Source of the DNA: Syntrophomonas sp. UBA5314
Lineage (GTDB): Bacteria > Bacillota > Syntrophomonadia > Syntrophomonadales > Syntrophomonadaceae
Assembly: GCA_002410325.1 (NCBI GenBank)
Contig: DHRK01000042.1
Span: forward strand, 2,137 to 66,136
DNA length: 64,000 nucleotides
Direction: 5' to 3'
Shown: in pieces, positions 1 to 9,050 of the stretch
Numbering within the stretch: position 1 is the stretch's first letter
Layout: every line of letters starts with the position of its first letter
The notes under the pieces: model-generated
Told to the model about the DNA's origin: nothing
Database searches by the model: none
The model's input: the letters and a program-made list of their open reading frames with translations, nothing else
Position numbers and translations under genes: made by a program

Positions 1-113
1 CAAAATTCTGCAGGTACCATACTCTTTCGGTAGCGTTTTTGTTGCTTAAAAGAAGTGCCCGTTCGGTGCCAAAATCCACTTTTCTGAACATCAAACGGGC
101 ATAAATCAGTTTT

Positions 114-275
114 CTAGCTGGGCTTAAGAAGCCCTATGAATTCAACTTCTCCAACCTCCACAATTAGCCACAAAACCCGAAAATTCAGCTTCGTAATCAG
201 GCGGTAATACTGGCCAACCAGGGCGAAGCGCCAGGATTCGAGCCAGTGGGTTTTTATCGACCGGCTTTTTTTCAT
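114..275 (-). CDS. Small ORF coupled to the deacetylase gene
   Basis: A 53-codon frame starts with an ATG that overlaps the TGA stop of the upstream deacetylase (ATGA at 275-272), the arrangement expected for translational coupling. The predicted peptide begins MKKSRSIKTHWLESWRF, is basic at its N-terminus and has one hydrophobic stretch (FRVLWLIVEV). I recognise no family. It could be a real small operon member, the start of a longer gene that has decayed, or chance. The stop-start overlap is the only positive evidence. The 113 bases beyond it hold a 7-bp inverted repeat (57-63 with 94-100) but no gene I can support. Confidence 0.3.
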   Translation of the reverse strand: MKKSRSIKTHWLESWRFALVGQYYRLITKLNFRVLWLIVEVGEVEFIGLLKPS

Positions 276-1495
276 ACCGCCCGGTCCAAATTCCGCTGGA
301 TCAGTTTTTCTCGGCTGATCCAACATTCCCGGGGCTCGCGCGCTGCCTTCTTACTGCCGGAATAGCAGCTCCGCAGAAGGTTTTCCCATAGTGACAGCCA
401 GTTCTTGCGCAGTCGGCTTTTTATCGGAATAACCAGGAAGCCTTCCCGGGCCAGCCAGGGGTAAAAAACCGTCTGGGCATAAACGGCTTTGACGCGGCAA
501 AAAGGCTCATCTTCCTGAAGAGTCAATGAAATAGCCGAAAGCTCGCTGCGAAGAAGCGACAGCACCCTTCCTGCCTTAAGTTGTTCCGGCTTAAGAGCCT
601 GATTATTGATATGCAGTTCAAGCACCATATCCCCTTGGCGCAGGTTCAAAGGATGGGAGCCTGATCCACCGGACCACGGGTATATGGACATCCAAATCAG
701 TTTTTCACTGGAGCGGCCGGGCAATATCCATTTCATGTGCTGGGCGATAAAACGGTCCAAAAGTTTTATAAGCCTTACCCAGATCGGTTCAGACCTTTTA
801 CCATCCCGGAGCAAATCCCGGCTCAAGGATGCAAATTCCACACCCCGGGTTTTCAAATAGGGAAGGGATCGGCTTAAAGCCTGCAGGGTTTTGGCCGAAG
901 AACCAGGAGCGCCGCCGCTGTCGTGCAATACCACAATGGAGCCGGGTTTGACCTTACTCTCCAGTTGGCGGCAAATGCTCTCGACCGTGGCCTTTTTGCT
1001 CCAATCCCCGGCTTCCAAATTCCAGAGGACGGTGGTTAATGCCTGTCGATGGCTTAAATACTGGGTGCATAAATTGAACGTACCCCAGGGCGGTCTATAA
1101 TACGACACCGGCAGCCCCAACAGCTGGAATGCTTTTACCGAGCGCCTGAAATCAAGCCAGCTCTTAAGCGGAGTAGCCAACCAGGCCGGGTAATGGCTGA
1201 ATGAGTGAAGGCCTATTTCATGCCCTTCGTTCAGCATACGCGCTACCAGCTCGGGATTGCGCAGGGCCTTTTTGGCAACCAGAAAAAAGGTGGCTTGGAT
1301 ATCAAGAGCTTTGAGCAGGTCCAAAAACTGGGGTGTGTAATCAGGGTCCGGGCCATCATCAAAGGTCAGCGCCGTTTTAGTCGTAGCCCGGTTAAGCTGC
1401 CTGACAACCCGGCCTGAAAAATGGCGAGCGTAAATATTGGGAAGCAACATATAGAACAAAACGATAATCCCCGCACTGATTAGAGTCAATTTCAC
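272..1495 (-). CDS. Membrane-anchored polysaccharide deacetylase with C-terminal YkoP-like domain
   Basis: This is a carbohydrate esterase family 4 (NodB) protein that probably removes N-acetyl groups from a cell-wall or exported glycan. I use the GTG at 1495 as start because a GGAGG lies 8 bases before it. An N-terminal hydrophobic segment (about residues 3-20) anchors it. The NodB fold shows TFDDGPD (44-50), HSFSH metal histidines (97, 101), RPPWG (about 134) and LHDSGG (about 190). After about residue 260 comes a domain with LELHINN, as in YkoP-type deacetylases. It is the last full gene of an operon with two lipid-type glycosyltransferases, so a role in envelope glycolipid or polymer synthesis is likely. 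The family is clear; the substrate is not. Confidence 0.88.
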   Translation of the reverse strand: MKLTLISAGIIVLFYMLLPNIYARHFSGRVVRQLNRATTKTALTFDDGPDPDYTPQFLDLLKALDIQATFFLVAKKALRNPELVARMLNEGHEIGLHSFSHYPAWLATPLKSWLDFRRSVKAFQLLGLPVSYYRPPWGTFNLCTQYLSHRQALTTVLWNLEAGDWSKKATVESICRQLESKVKPGSIVVLHDSGGAPGSSAKTLQALSRSLPYLKTRGVEFASLSRDLLRDGKRSEPIWVRLIKLLDRFIAQHMKWILPGRSSEKLIWMSIYPWSGGSGSHPLNLRQGDMVLELHINNQALKPEQLKAGRVLSLLRSELSAISLTLQEDEPFCRVKAVYAQTVFYPWLAREGFLVIPIKSRLRKNWLSLWENLLRSCYSGSKKAAREPRECWISREKLIQRNLDRAV

Positions 1496-1511
1496 TTCCC
1501 CGTCCTCCATT

Positions 1512-2660
1512 CTAATTATTATATATAGACTGCCAATGTATAAGGCTTAAAAGCCGTTGTGGAATCTCCGCCCAATTTAACTCTTTCCTTTCCGCATGAA
1601 TTCTTGCTTTTATTTGTTCCAACTCGGATGGATTGTTTAATAAATATGAAATCATGGCTGGCAATTCTTCAGAGTCTCTGGCCACCTTGCCCAGGCCCCT
1701 GGATTCAATATAAGCAGTGTTCTGCATTTCCTGGCCCAATACCGGATGATAGATCAGCATAGGCAGTGATGAAGCGATACTCTCCATTATAGTCACGCCC
1801 CCCGCCCGGGTGACTATAAAGTCAGCCCGTTTCATCAGTTCGGCAATATCATAGCTGTAAGCATAATAGCGCAGACCCCCGGTGCGGTTCATTCGCTGCA
1901 AACGGTTCAAAAGTTGCCGGTTGCTGCCGCAGATAACCAGGCTGTTAGTCTCCGGCAGGCTGTCCAGCCAGTGATAGAAGGCGGCTTCTTTAGGCAAATG
2001 TCCGTGCCCGCCGCCCATGATCAGAATAAGCCGGGCGTCGGGCTGTAGTTGGTACGGACTGGAACTCCATTCTGGTTGGGCAGGGTGGAAAAATTCGCTG
2101 CGCAGCGGGATGCCGCAAGCAGCTATCAGGCTTTCCTTCACCCCCAGGCTTATCAAACTATCCTTGACGTTTTGGTTGGGCACCAAATAGAGATCGACTC
2201 CGGGAAAAATCCATTCCCGGCCGTCTACTATATCTGTAATGCAGGTGGCCAGGCTTAAGTAAGGCATATGGTGAAGTTTAAGAAAGGAGGCATAGGCCGC
2301 GCACAGCGGAAAGGTTGATATAATTACTTGAGGATTTATCCTATCAATAATCTTGCCGAGCTTAAACATTAACAGGTCTTTTAGCGGCCGGCGTTGGAAG
2401 ATGTCTTTTCCCTCCTGTTTGTGCCGGTAGAAATAATTGTAGATAAAACCGGCCTTGCTGACCATAAGGCGATAGGAGGCATAAATGCCTGAACTGAACG
2501 ACGGGAACAGGAGTTCCAACAGATCCAATATCTCAATATTCAGCCCGGGATGTTGCCTAAGCACCGATTCTTTAACCGCCAGGGCCGCTGCCGTATGCCC
2601 GCCGCCGAATCCGGCGCTCAAAATTAGTATGGTTATGCCTTTATCCCTGGTGCTGCTCAT
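1512..2660 (-). CDS. MGDG synthase/UgtP-like glycosyltransferase
   Basis: A 382-residue GT28/MGDG-synthase-type enzyme, likely transferring a sugar from a UDP donor to a diacylglycerol-like or other lipid acceptor at the inner membrane face. The N-terminus carries the glycine-rich ILSAGFGGGHTAAA motif. The C-terminal half has MGGGHG (about 215-220), the FIVTRAGGVTIMESIA nucleotide-sugar loop (about 283-298) and LPMLIYHP. There is no signal peptide. The gene overlaps the end of the upstream paralogue by 20 bases and ends 16 bases before the deacetylase start, so the three are one operon. The two transferases share family but not obvious close identity, which suggests successive sugars on one acceptor (inference). 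Confidence 0.85.
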   Translation of the reverse strand: MSSTRDKGITILILSAGFGGGHTAAALAVKESVLRQHPGLNIEILDLLELLFPSFSSGIYASYRLMVSKAGFIYNYFYRHKQEGKDIFQRRPLKDLLMFKLGKIIDRINPQVIISTFPLCAAYASFLKLHHMPYLSLATCITDIVDGREWIFPGVDLYLVPNQNVKDSLISLGVKESLIAACGIPLRSEFFHPAQPEWSSSPYQLQPDARLILIMGGGHGHLPKEAAFYHWLDSLPETNSLVICGSNRQLLNRLQRMNRTGGLRYYAYSYDIAELMKRADFIVTRAGGVTIMESIASSLPMLIYHPVLGQEMQNTAYIESRGLGKVARDSEELPAMISYLLNNPSELEQIKARIHAERKELNWAEIPQRLLSLIHWQSIYNN

Positions 2661-3771
2661 TTTGTATACTATACCGTTTAATCAGGTCCTGACAGAGTAA
2701 GATGGTACTATCCATGGAATAGGACTTGGCGAAATCTTTCATCCGATGGGAAATTTGCCTGAGCACTGCTGGATCGGAATGAACCCGTTCTACAAGTTGG
2801 GGGATATCCTTCAGCCGCTCAATTTTTATGACCAGGCCCTCTTCCTGTAAGATTCGGCAGTTCCCTTCTTCAACCCCGGGGATTAAAAAGGGGACGGCAA
2901 TGGGAACGCCCTTATTAATAGCTTCGGTAGTGGTTATTCCCCCCGGTTTGGAGAATAGTATATCCGCCTGATCCATCAACTCGTCAATTCGGCTGCTAAA
3001 TCCCAGGATTTCAAGCTCTATATGCCCTGGACACTTGGGCAGGTATTTCCTTTCCAATTCCCGTTTCAGCCGCAGATTCTTCCCACATACTACAACCAGA
3101 TGCACCGGCAAGCTGGTTCTCATGAGTATGCCAAGCACCCTTTTTATAGTTTTGACTCCCAGACTGCCTCCCATCAGGAGTATATTAAACCTCGAATCAA
3201 GGCCGTATTTCTGGCTGGATTTTTGGAATGCTCTGCGCACCGGAATACCGTTAATATAGATCTTACTGCGGCTGATGCCCATCATGCGCAGAAGGTCTGA
3301 AGTCTCTGGCGAACCGGCGATGTAGGCGTCAATCTGCTGGTTTACATATAAGCGGTGGACATCAAAATCGGTTATTACCGAAATGATAGGTTGGTCAAAC
3401 CAACCGCGCAGCTTCAATTCCCCTAAAACGTTGATCAAAATGGGATGGGTTATTATGATCAGGTCAGCCTGCTCTTTCAAGAGCACCGCCTGCACCGGTT
3501 TGTGCAAAAGACGATAAATCAGCCTGACCAATCCTCGATTTACCATATCCTGATTCGAGGTGCGGTATATAAACCCGTTTAGAAATGAAGAAGAAGTGGC
3601 CATGCGATTGTAAGCATCACTCACCGATATTTTCAGCAGAGGATTCTCTTCACTGAAGATATCCGCAATCTTAACCCGGCATCCGGTTTCCTTAAGCTCT
3701 TGTTCCAGTACGTTAGCTACCTGGTTGTGCCCATGGCCGGTTGAAGCTGTCATTATAAGCACTTTCTTCAC
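2641..3771 (-). CDS. MGDG synthase/UgtP-like glycosyltransferase (first gene of operon)
   Basis: A 376-residue protein with GTG start (MKKVLIMTASTGHGHNQVA). The N-terminal STGHGHNQVAN loop and the C-terminal LLMGGSLG (about 204-211) and LFSKPGGITTTEAINKG (about 272-288) motifs are those of processive diacylglycerol glucosyl/galactosyltransferases and MurG-like enzymes. It probably builds a glycolipid with the second transferase encoded just downstream. The upstream RBS is weak (GGCGGG). No membrane segment is seen; members of this family are peripheral membrane proteins. It is the first gene of the minus-strand operon. The acceptor and sugar cannot be told from sequence. Confidence 0.85.
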   Translation of the reverse strand: MKKVLIMTASTGHGHNQVANVLEQELKETGCRVKIADIFSEENPLLKISVSDAYNRMATSSSFLNGFIYRTSNQDMVNRGLVRLIYRLLHKPVQAVLLKEQADLIIITHPILINVLGELKLRGWFDQPIISVITDFDVHRLYVNQQIDAYIAGSPETSDLLRMMGISRSKIYINGIPVRRAFQKSSQKYGLDSRFNILLMGGSLGVKTIKRVLGILMRTSLPVHLVVVCGKNLRLKRELERKYLPKCPGHIELEILGFSSRIDELMDQADILFSKPGGITTTEAINKGVPIAVPFLIPGVEEGNCRILQEEGLVIKIERLKDIPQLVERVHSDPAVLRQISHRMKDFAKSYSMDSTILLCQDLIKRYSIQNEQHQG

Positions 3772-4348
3772 AATTCATGCCCGCCTTTCCAGTCAAATGC
3801 ATCCCATGAATGATCAAGCCCCCGGATGTGAGCGCCGCTCTACCCGGACCACGGTAGTTTTGAAAGACGTTCCATTAATAAGCCATAAGCGGCTCAGCTA
3901 TTCAAGTACTTTACCGGCTCACCCCTTATCCCGTTATTGGCTTTGAGTTAATTGTCCGTCACAAAGCTTAGGGGATTATTAGGAAAACGTGAAAATCGAT
4001 GCCTGGTCATGTTAAAATTTATGTTGCCGATTTCAAGCTGCCTGGCCATCTGCATCTTTGCCGCCCGAATTATTTCTATTCCTGCAGGTAATTTAGCCAT
4101 GGAAATCTCGGACTCGGTAAGAAATCTTTCCGCTCACGGTCATTGAGCTTTTTCGAGAATTTATGTCAATGGGTTTTGTAGCTGACTCCTTATTCGAATC
4201 AAATGGTATTATATTCACTCCTAGAATTAAAAAAATGACAAGCCTGTTTTAATTAGACTAAAAGAAGTGCCGCCCAACTTGAAAAAGCGGAGCGGCCGAA
4301 TAAAAGTATTTGAGCATGAATCATGTGGCAAATGCACAGGAAAGAGAG
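3772..4348. other. Intergenic stretch without a supported gene
   Basis: This 577-base stretch separates the glycosyltransferase operon from a broken dehydrogenase gene. It has a 64-codon plus frame (3952-4146) and a 50-codon minus frame (4100-3952, MAKLPAGIEIIRAAKMQMAR...). Neither has a good RBS or a recognised family. It should contain the promoter of the leftward operon, but I cannot point to a convincing -35/-10 pair. Confidence 0.5.
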
Positions 4349-5038
4349 CTATTTTACATAAGGAGTCACTATCCATTTCAGGCAGTTGTCTTTCTTGTTG
4401 CCAAACACGTCATAGCCTTTGACGATATCGTTTAGAGGCGCCCGATGGGTCATCAAGAATTTGGTGTTTATTTTCCCACCCTGGATCAGCTTGATCAGCT
4501 CAGGCATATGGTTCATCGGGACAAAACCCATGCTTATGCTGATGTTCTTAAACCAAATATCTTGCATGGGCAGCGTAACAGGTTCACCATAAACTCCTAT
4601 GGTGACAACATTTCCGCCCATTTTAACCGCCTGGCACGCTTGCACCAGAGTCGGCTCGAGGCCGATACACTCGAGAACCACATCGGGACCAAGTCCGCCG
4701 GTTAGTTCACGGCACTTTTCGGTAACATCGACTTCGTTAGGGTTAAGCGCAAGATCAACAATACCTTCCTTTATACACACATCTAGTCTGGATTGCACCC
4801 CGTCGGAAATAATGATTTTGGCCGGGCCCCATAACTTTGCGGTTAATGCAGCACACATTCCAACCGGACCGGCACCTATGATAAGTACGGTGTCACCAGG
4901 CTGAATATTGCCCTTTTCTGCGGCGAAATAGCCGGTTGAAAGGATATCTCCGACAAAAAGCATATCTTCTTCAGTAAAACCATCCGGTATTTTGTACATG
5001 GTATTGGCGGCATGCGGTATACGAATGTACTCCGCCTG
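4349..5038 (-). pseudogene. Zinc-type alcohol dehydrogenase, 5'-truncated remnant
   Basis: The remaining ~230 codons encode the C-terminal two thirds of a medium-chain (Zn-dependent) alcohol dehydrogenase. Homology-like sequence starts at QAEYIRIPHAANTMYKIPDG and runs through the Rossmann motif VLIIGAGPVGMCAA to the natural C-terminus. Normal members have about 340-350 residues, so the N-terminal catalytic-zinc domain is missing. At about 5040 the sequence changes to a transposase tail on the opposite strand, so insertion of that element removed the 5' part. An ATG at 4999 would give a 216-residue product without the catalytic domain, which is unlikely to function as a dehydrogenase. Confidence 0.8.
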
Positions 5039-5040
5039 TC

Positions 5041-5301
5041 AACCATCGTTTAGCGGATCGCATTCGTGCTCATGTGTTGCTCTGCTGGCTGGCCATGTTG
5101 CTCATCCGGGTTACTGAAAATGAGGTACAACAAACCTGGTTTCAGCTCACGAAAATACTGTCTACTATTCAAGTAGGAATTTTGCAATTACCCGAGGGGA
5201 AAGTTCATCAGACCAATTCCTTAAACCCTGAACAAAAGGCCGTATTTAAGGAGTTGGAACTTAATCCGCCGCCCAAGTTCTTTCAAATCGACGCCCATTA
5301 A
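5041..5301 (+). pseudogene. IS1634-like transposase, C-terminal remnant
   Basis: About 86 codons ending in TAA at 5301 match the tail style of IS4/IS1634-group transposases. The frame reads PVNHRLADRIRAHVLLCWLA, then TWFQLTKILSTIQVG and LNPEQKAVFKELELNPPP. The PVxHRLxDRIxAHVLLCxLAxLLxR pattern is typical of the conserved C-terminal block of that family, from memory. The catalytic part is absent, and the left border coincides with the truncated dehydrogenase. Bases 5302 to about 5400 are probably the right end of this element, which would also explain the altered istB end. Confidence 0.7.
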
Positions 5302-5316
5302 CTGGGAAATATGTAG

Positions 5317-6042
5317 TTACAACAGTTCTTGAGTTACGAAGTGGCTTGAGGCCTGTATCTTTCGGCGTTTATCGCCCTTTTTTGTTACTATCAACTGTTC
5401 AACGCCAGTCTGAGAGCAGACGATGGTGCTTCTCGACAGTTCACAGCGCTTTTCCAGAATCTCAAACAAGACTTTGATCTCCCGCTCGTCGGTTATCGTA
5501 TGCAGCAGAAAATCGTCAAGGATTAACAAATCAAGGTTGATCAATTGTTTGATTTTTCTCTGGTACTTTGGATAATCAGAGAGTTTCAGGGAAACCATCT
5601 GTTCAAGGATGATTTCACAGTGATAATAGCCGACCCTATAGCTTTGGCAGGCACTTATGCCAATTGCCTTTGCAAGATAGGATTTTCCAGTGTCTGACGG
5701 CCCCAAAACGCAGACATTGAGGCCGTTTTTTATGAAATCCATAGAAGACAGTACCTGGGTGATCCCTGTCGGAAAATACTCTCTGGCTCGGGTATCCACA
5801 CATTTTGATATCTCTTGTGGGTTGCCGCTAAGATGCGCACTCCTGAGCCGATTATTAATACGTTTACTGACTTTGTCCCGGTATTCCGGGCCGATTAACT
5901 CGGCGACCAAGGTCAGATGATCGAGATTTAGGAATCGCTCCGAATGGTACAGAGTGTCCAAGGTAGCCGCCATATTGGGAAGTCCAAGATCATTGAGCTC
6001 ATCAACCAGGGTATTTAAAAGATTGTTTCCAGTAAGCATCAC
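5317..6042 (-). CDS. istB: IstB-like transposition ATPase of IS21 family, probably altered at its C-terminus
   Basis: The AAA+-type helper ATPase of IS21 elements, which assists the IstA transposase in target handling. Walker A is GPSDTGKSYLAKA (about 114-126) and Walker B is LDLLILDDFLL (about 170-180); STIVCSQ marks sensor 1. In homologues I remember, STIVCSQ is followed by REPESW...ANAIxKRATKHY. Here it is followed by TGVEQLIVTKKGDKRRKIQ and a stop, so the last part has been replaced, probably when the neighbouring IS1634-like element inserted. It overlaps istA by 4 bases (ATGA). The element may therefore be unable to move on its own. Confidence 0.82.
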   Translation of the reverse strand: MMLTGNNLLNTLVDELNDLGLPNMAATLDTLYHSERFLNLDHLTLVAELIGPEYRDKVSKRINNRLRSAHLSGNPQEISKCVDTRAREYFPTGITQVLSSMDFIKNGLNVCVLGPSDTGKSYLAKAIGISACQSYRVGYYHCEIILEQMVSLKLSDYPKYQRKIKQLINLDLLILDDFLLHTITDEREIKVLFEILEKRCELSRSTIVCSQTGVEQLIVTKKGDKRRKIQASSHFVTQELL

Positions 6043-7655
6043 TCATCGCCCACCTTTTCCGCATGCTGTGCCAATTTCTGGCTTCGCGAGAGAAGGTTGT
6101 CGATATCCATAGCGTCTGCGCTCATAACAAAAGCCCCCTGGTTGCGTTCCTCATTGACTTTATGATTGAACGAAAAAGTCCCCAATTCATCGGCTATGGC
6201 AGGGATTGAGTTCTTAATGAATGTGTAGGTCACTTTGTTAAGTTCCAACGCCTGTTTACAGCATTCTTCAAGAGTCTGCTTACTGTATTTCTTTGTAAAA
6301 TTCAATACGCCCAGACATAAACGGTAGGTTTGCACCTCCAACTTACGGCTGGCCAGGATGGTCTTGATGACTTCGACCGTATTTGGGCCGATCGTCATGG
6401 CCTTCCGGGTAAAATAGGCGGCATTCCATTCAGCGAGGTCCCTATGGTTTGCCGGAAGGTGCTCCGGGTTCGTAGACCACTGGCCTTTATGGATGGCTCT
6501 TGGCCATTCGCAGATGAAGTCACCTTCCAGGGAGAAGATTCTAACCGTTGAAGCGGTTGCCCGGATGGATACACGCTTGTGCAAAAATGCCTTATCTACG
6601 CTATAATAGGCATTGTCAAAGCGTACATGGAAGTCGCTGGACACTTTTGCCGCTTTCCGTTCCATGTACTGATACTGCATGGAGGGGAGCGGCATCAATT
6701 CAAGCCTTTCTTCTTCCCAGTAATAGTACCTGTTATGCTCTTTCTTCTTGAAGGGTTCATGATTGAGTTTAATAAGGCCATCCCACAAATCTTCGTTGAA
6801 CTGCTCAAGGCTGAAATGCCGACGTTCCTCCAATTCGTGGAAGAAGCCCTTCTCAAGGATGCCAACCGCATTTTCAACGGAACTTTTAAATTTTGGCTTT
6901 TTGACCTTGGCAGGAAGGATCGCCGTGTGATTGTGTTCAGCCCACTCTGCATAGTCCTTGTTCAGCTCAGGCTCGATCCAGTCCCGGTTTGCGATTACAG
7001 CCTGCTTGCAGTTATCACATACCACCAGAGGTGGGACACCTCCGAAATACTGCAGTGCATGGTTGTTTACCTCTATCCACTGCGGTTCCTTGGTGGAGAG
7101 CATTCCTTCCGCATAAATGTACTGAAAATAAGGAAGGATTGCCACGAAAACGACAATCGTGGAAATCTCCCCGGTAAGCGGGTCAATCAACGGAAAGGTC
7201 TTCCCAGCAAAATCGACCTCCATCTTTTGGCCGATGATGGCATTAAAGTGGAGTGTCTCGTTGTTTTCTTCGCACCATTTGGCGTATAGCTCACAGAACT
7301 GCCGGTACTGATAAAACTTTCTGTCCTCTGCCTGGCACTTCTTGGCATAACGGTTCCATAGAAAGACCAGCGTCATGTTCTTTCTGGTATTCATCATCCT
7401 GGCAATCTCTTTGAAATCAGGAAGCTCATAACTGAGATCTCTGCCGCTGGATCCCGGAATGTTTCCATAGACCTGTTCAGCTATCCCATAGTTCGTTATC
7501 CCTTCGGGCAATGGGAAGTTCAAGAATTCGCATTCTTCGAATGCTTTCAGGAAGTCATTAACTCCTGATTTGCTTACGTTCAGATACCTGGCGATCTCCC
7601 TGCCGGACATGTTCAGAGCGTAGCGTTTGATAATGATGTCTTTGTAGTCAAGCAT
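6039..7655 (-). CDS. istA: IstA transposase of IS21 family
   Basis: A 538-residue DDE transposase. It begins with an HTH region (SGREIARYLNVSKSGVNDFL, residues 17-36), followed by an integrase-core domain with GQKMEVDFAGKTF (first Asp), VVCDNCKQAV (second Asp) and FKSSVENAVGILEKGFF (Glu region). The C-terminal domain carries the Mu-transposase-like beta-barrel segment (SSDFHVRFDNAYYSVDKAF). The start ATG at 7655 has an AAGGAGGATAATGT leader. It is followed at an ATGA overlap by istB, the normal IS21 order. The protein appears full length with no internal stop. Confidence 0.92.
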   Translation of the reverse strand: MLDYKDIIIKRYALNMSGREIARYLNVSKSGVNDFLKAFEECEFLNFPLPEGITNYGIAEQVYGNIPGSSGRDLSYELPDFKEIARMMNTRKNMTLVFLWNRYAKKCQAEDRKFYQYRQFCELYAKWCEENNETLHFNAIIGQKMEVDFAGKTFPLIDPLTGEISTIVVFVAILPYFQYIYAEGMLSTKEPQWIEVNNHALQYFGGVPPLVVCDNCKQAVIANRDWIEPELNKDYAEWAEHNHTAILPAKVKKPKFKSSVENAVGILEKGFFHELEERRHFSLEQFNEDLWDGLIKLNHEPFKKKEHNRYYYWEEERLELMPLPSMQYQYMERKAAKVSSDFHVRFDNAYYSVDKAFLHKRVSIRATASTVRIFSLEGDFICEWPRAIHKGQWSTNPEHLPANHRDLAEWNAAYFTRKAMTIGPNTVEVIKTILASRKLEVQTYRLCLGVLNFTKKYSKQTLEECCKQALELNKVTYTFIKNSIPAIADELGTFSFNHKVNEERNQGAFVMSADAMDIDNLLSRSQKLAQHAEKVGDE

Positions 7656-7749
7656 ACATTATCCTCCTTCTGATGTATTGCCATCCTGTGGATGGCTACC
7701 ATCATTATGAAAGGAGTCCAATTGTATGTTCAATAATCGGAGTTATTAC

Positions 7750-7800
7750 TGGCCGCTCACTCCGCATCGTGGCCGTTTTGCTCCGCAAAACTGACCGTTA
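7750..7800. repeat. Tandem ~21-bp terminal repeats of the IS21 element
   Basis: Three related units follow each other at the right end: TGGCCGCTCACTCCGC (7750), TGGCCGTTTTGCTCCGC (7770) and TGACCGTTAGGTCTCGC (7792). They share TGxCCGxxxxxxTC(C/T)CGC and a 20-22 bp period. IS21 elements are known to carry several such repeats near their ends, thought to be IstA binding sites. The third unit crosses the element border, so it may be partly host sequence. Confidence 0.6.
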
Positions 7801-7801
7801 G

Positions 7802-8878
7802 GTCTCGCAATATGCATTATGCAAAGAATGGGAGCTGTATGGGCAGAAGATAATAGCTGTAGATGGCTCCAAATTCAGGGCCAGCAATTCCAAACGCAAC
7901 AACTTTAGCGAGAAGAAGATACAAAGACATTTGAAATATATTGATGAAAAAATCGATACCTATCTGCAGCAACTGGATAGCAACGATGAAAATGAAACAG
8001 ACGTTCATGTACCGAGTGAAGGGGAAATCAAGCAGCGCATAGAAGAGCTTCAGCGCCGAAAAGAAAAGTATATAGGGTTACAACAAGAAATGGGAGAAAC
8101 AGACACCAGGGAAATCTCAACCACTGATCCTGATGCCCGCCTCATGGTAGTTAACAACAATGGAGTTGAAGTAAGTTACAATGTGCAGACAGCAGTAGAT
8201 GAGAAGCACAAATTGGTGGTAGATACTGAAGTCATAAACAACCCGGCTGATCAGGGACAACTAAGCCAAATGGCTAAAAAGGCTAAAGCAGTGCTAGGAG
8301 TGAAGAAGCTCAAAGTCCTGGCTGACAAGGGTTATTATTCTAGCAAAGATCTAGTAGATTGCGAAACCAGCGATATTGAAACCTATGTACCCAAGCAAAG
8401 ATTTACCGGTAATGTGGCTAACCCCGAATTTCAGGCGGATAAATTTCAGTATGTTAAAGAAGAAAATCATTACATCTGCCCAGCTGGGCAAATCCTGTAT
8501 CCTGGCAGAATACGAGAAGTGAAAGAGGTAAAATATCGAGTTTACAAAAACCAGCGTGCCTGCCAGCAATGCGAGTTAAAGGAGCAATGTACTACATCTA
8601 AGAAAGGGCGGTCCATCCATCGTAATCTAGAGCAAGCCATTCTTGATGAGATTGAACGAAGGACCCGGGAAAACAAAGAACTGTATGCAAAACGGCAAAC
8701 GATGGTTGAGCATCCCTTTGGTACGGTAAAGAAGTCCTGGGGGTTCAACTTCTTTTTAACCCGAGGGTTAAATTCTGTGGAAACGGAAAACAAGTTGCAC
8801 TTTCTGGCCTACAATTTGCGAAGGGTAATAAGTATTCTAGGCGTTGAAGAAATAGTGAGAAGGCTAGCCCCAGCCTAA
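7802..8878 (+). pseudogene. IS1182-like transposase, 5'-truncated
   Basis: The open frame continues upstream of its first ATG (7931) as KEWELYGQKIIAVDGSKFRA, which contains the first catalytic Asp region of IS1182/DDE_Tnp_1 transposases. Downstream come ISTTDPDARLM, VLADKGYYSSKDL, the C-x-x-C-type region ACQQCELKEQC, and MVEHPFGTVKKSWGF with the catalytic Glu. About 100 or more N-terminal residues are missing because the IS21 element interrupts the gene at about 7800. After the stop a small inverted repeat (GGCTAGCCC / GAGCTAGCCC) may belong to the IS end. It is probably non-functional. Confidence 0.85.
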
Positions 8879-8975
8879 GCCGAGCTAGCCCTATATTTGT
8901 TTCATTAGTAATTAACATTGTTAATGAGATTATTTTGTTTGATACACAGGGGCGTTGTCACACAGTCTGCCGGTC

Positions 8976-9007
8976 CTTGTTGTCCCTTCGCTTTAAGGGA
9001 CGACAAG
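8976..9007. repeat. 13-bp stem hairpin in the leader of the lipoprotein gene
   Basis: CTTGTTGTCCCTT (8976-8988) pairs with AAGGGACGACAAG (8995-9007) around a 6-base loop with one G-T pair. No T-run follows, so it is not a standard terminator. It sits 43 bases before the ATG at 9051 and may act in the mRNA leader or be one of the GGGACG-type dispersed repeats. Confidence 0.55.
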
Positions 9008-9050
9008 AAGCGTCCTTCGCATAGTCCTGTTCAAAAAAGGAAGGATACAT

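Larger units (their letters stand above)
5317..7800 (-). mobile_element. IS21-family insertion sequence, right end intact, left end lost
   Basis: The istA-istB pair plus the right-end repeat region define an IS21-family element inserted in an IS1182-like transposase gene. The right border lies at about 7800, where the host frame resumes as VSQYALCKEWELYGQ. The left border is not recognisable: istB runs into what looks like the end of an IS1634-like element, and the missing 5' half of the IS1182-like gene is not found to the left. So a deletion or later insertion removed the left end. Exact termini and target duplication cannot be fixed by eye. Confidence 0.7.

Noticed and set aside
3952..4146. 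64-residue plus-strand frame as a gene
   Set aside because: No RBS, no family pattern, and the composition is not convincing.
5036..5045. In-frame TGA before QAEYIRIP in the alcohol dehydrogenase, possible selenocysteine
   Set aside because: The DNA upstream of this point reads as the opposite-strand IS1634-like transposase, so the TGA lies beyond the truncation border and is not part of the gene.
6579..7289. 236-residue plus-strand frame over istA
   Set aside because: It is a shadow frame of the istA coding strand without RBS or family match.
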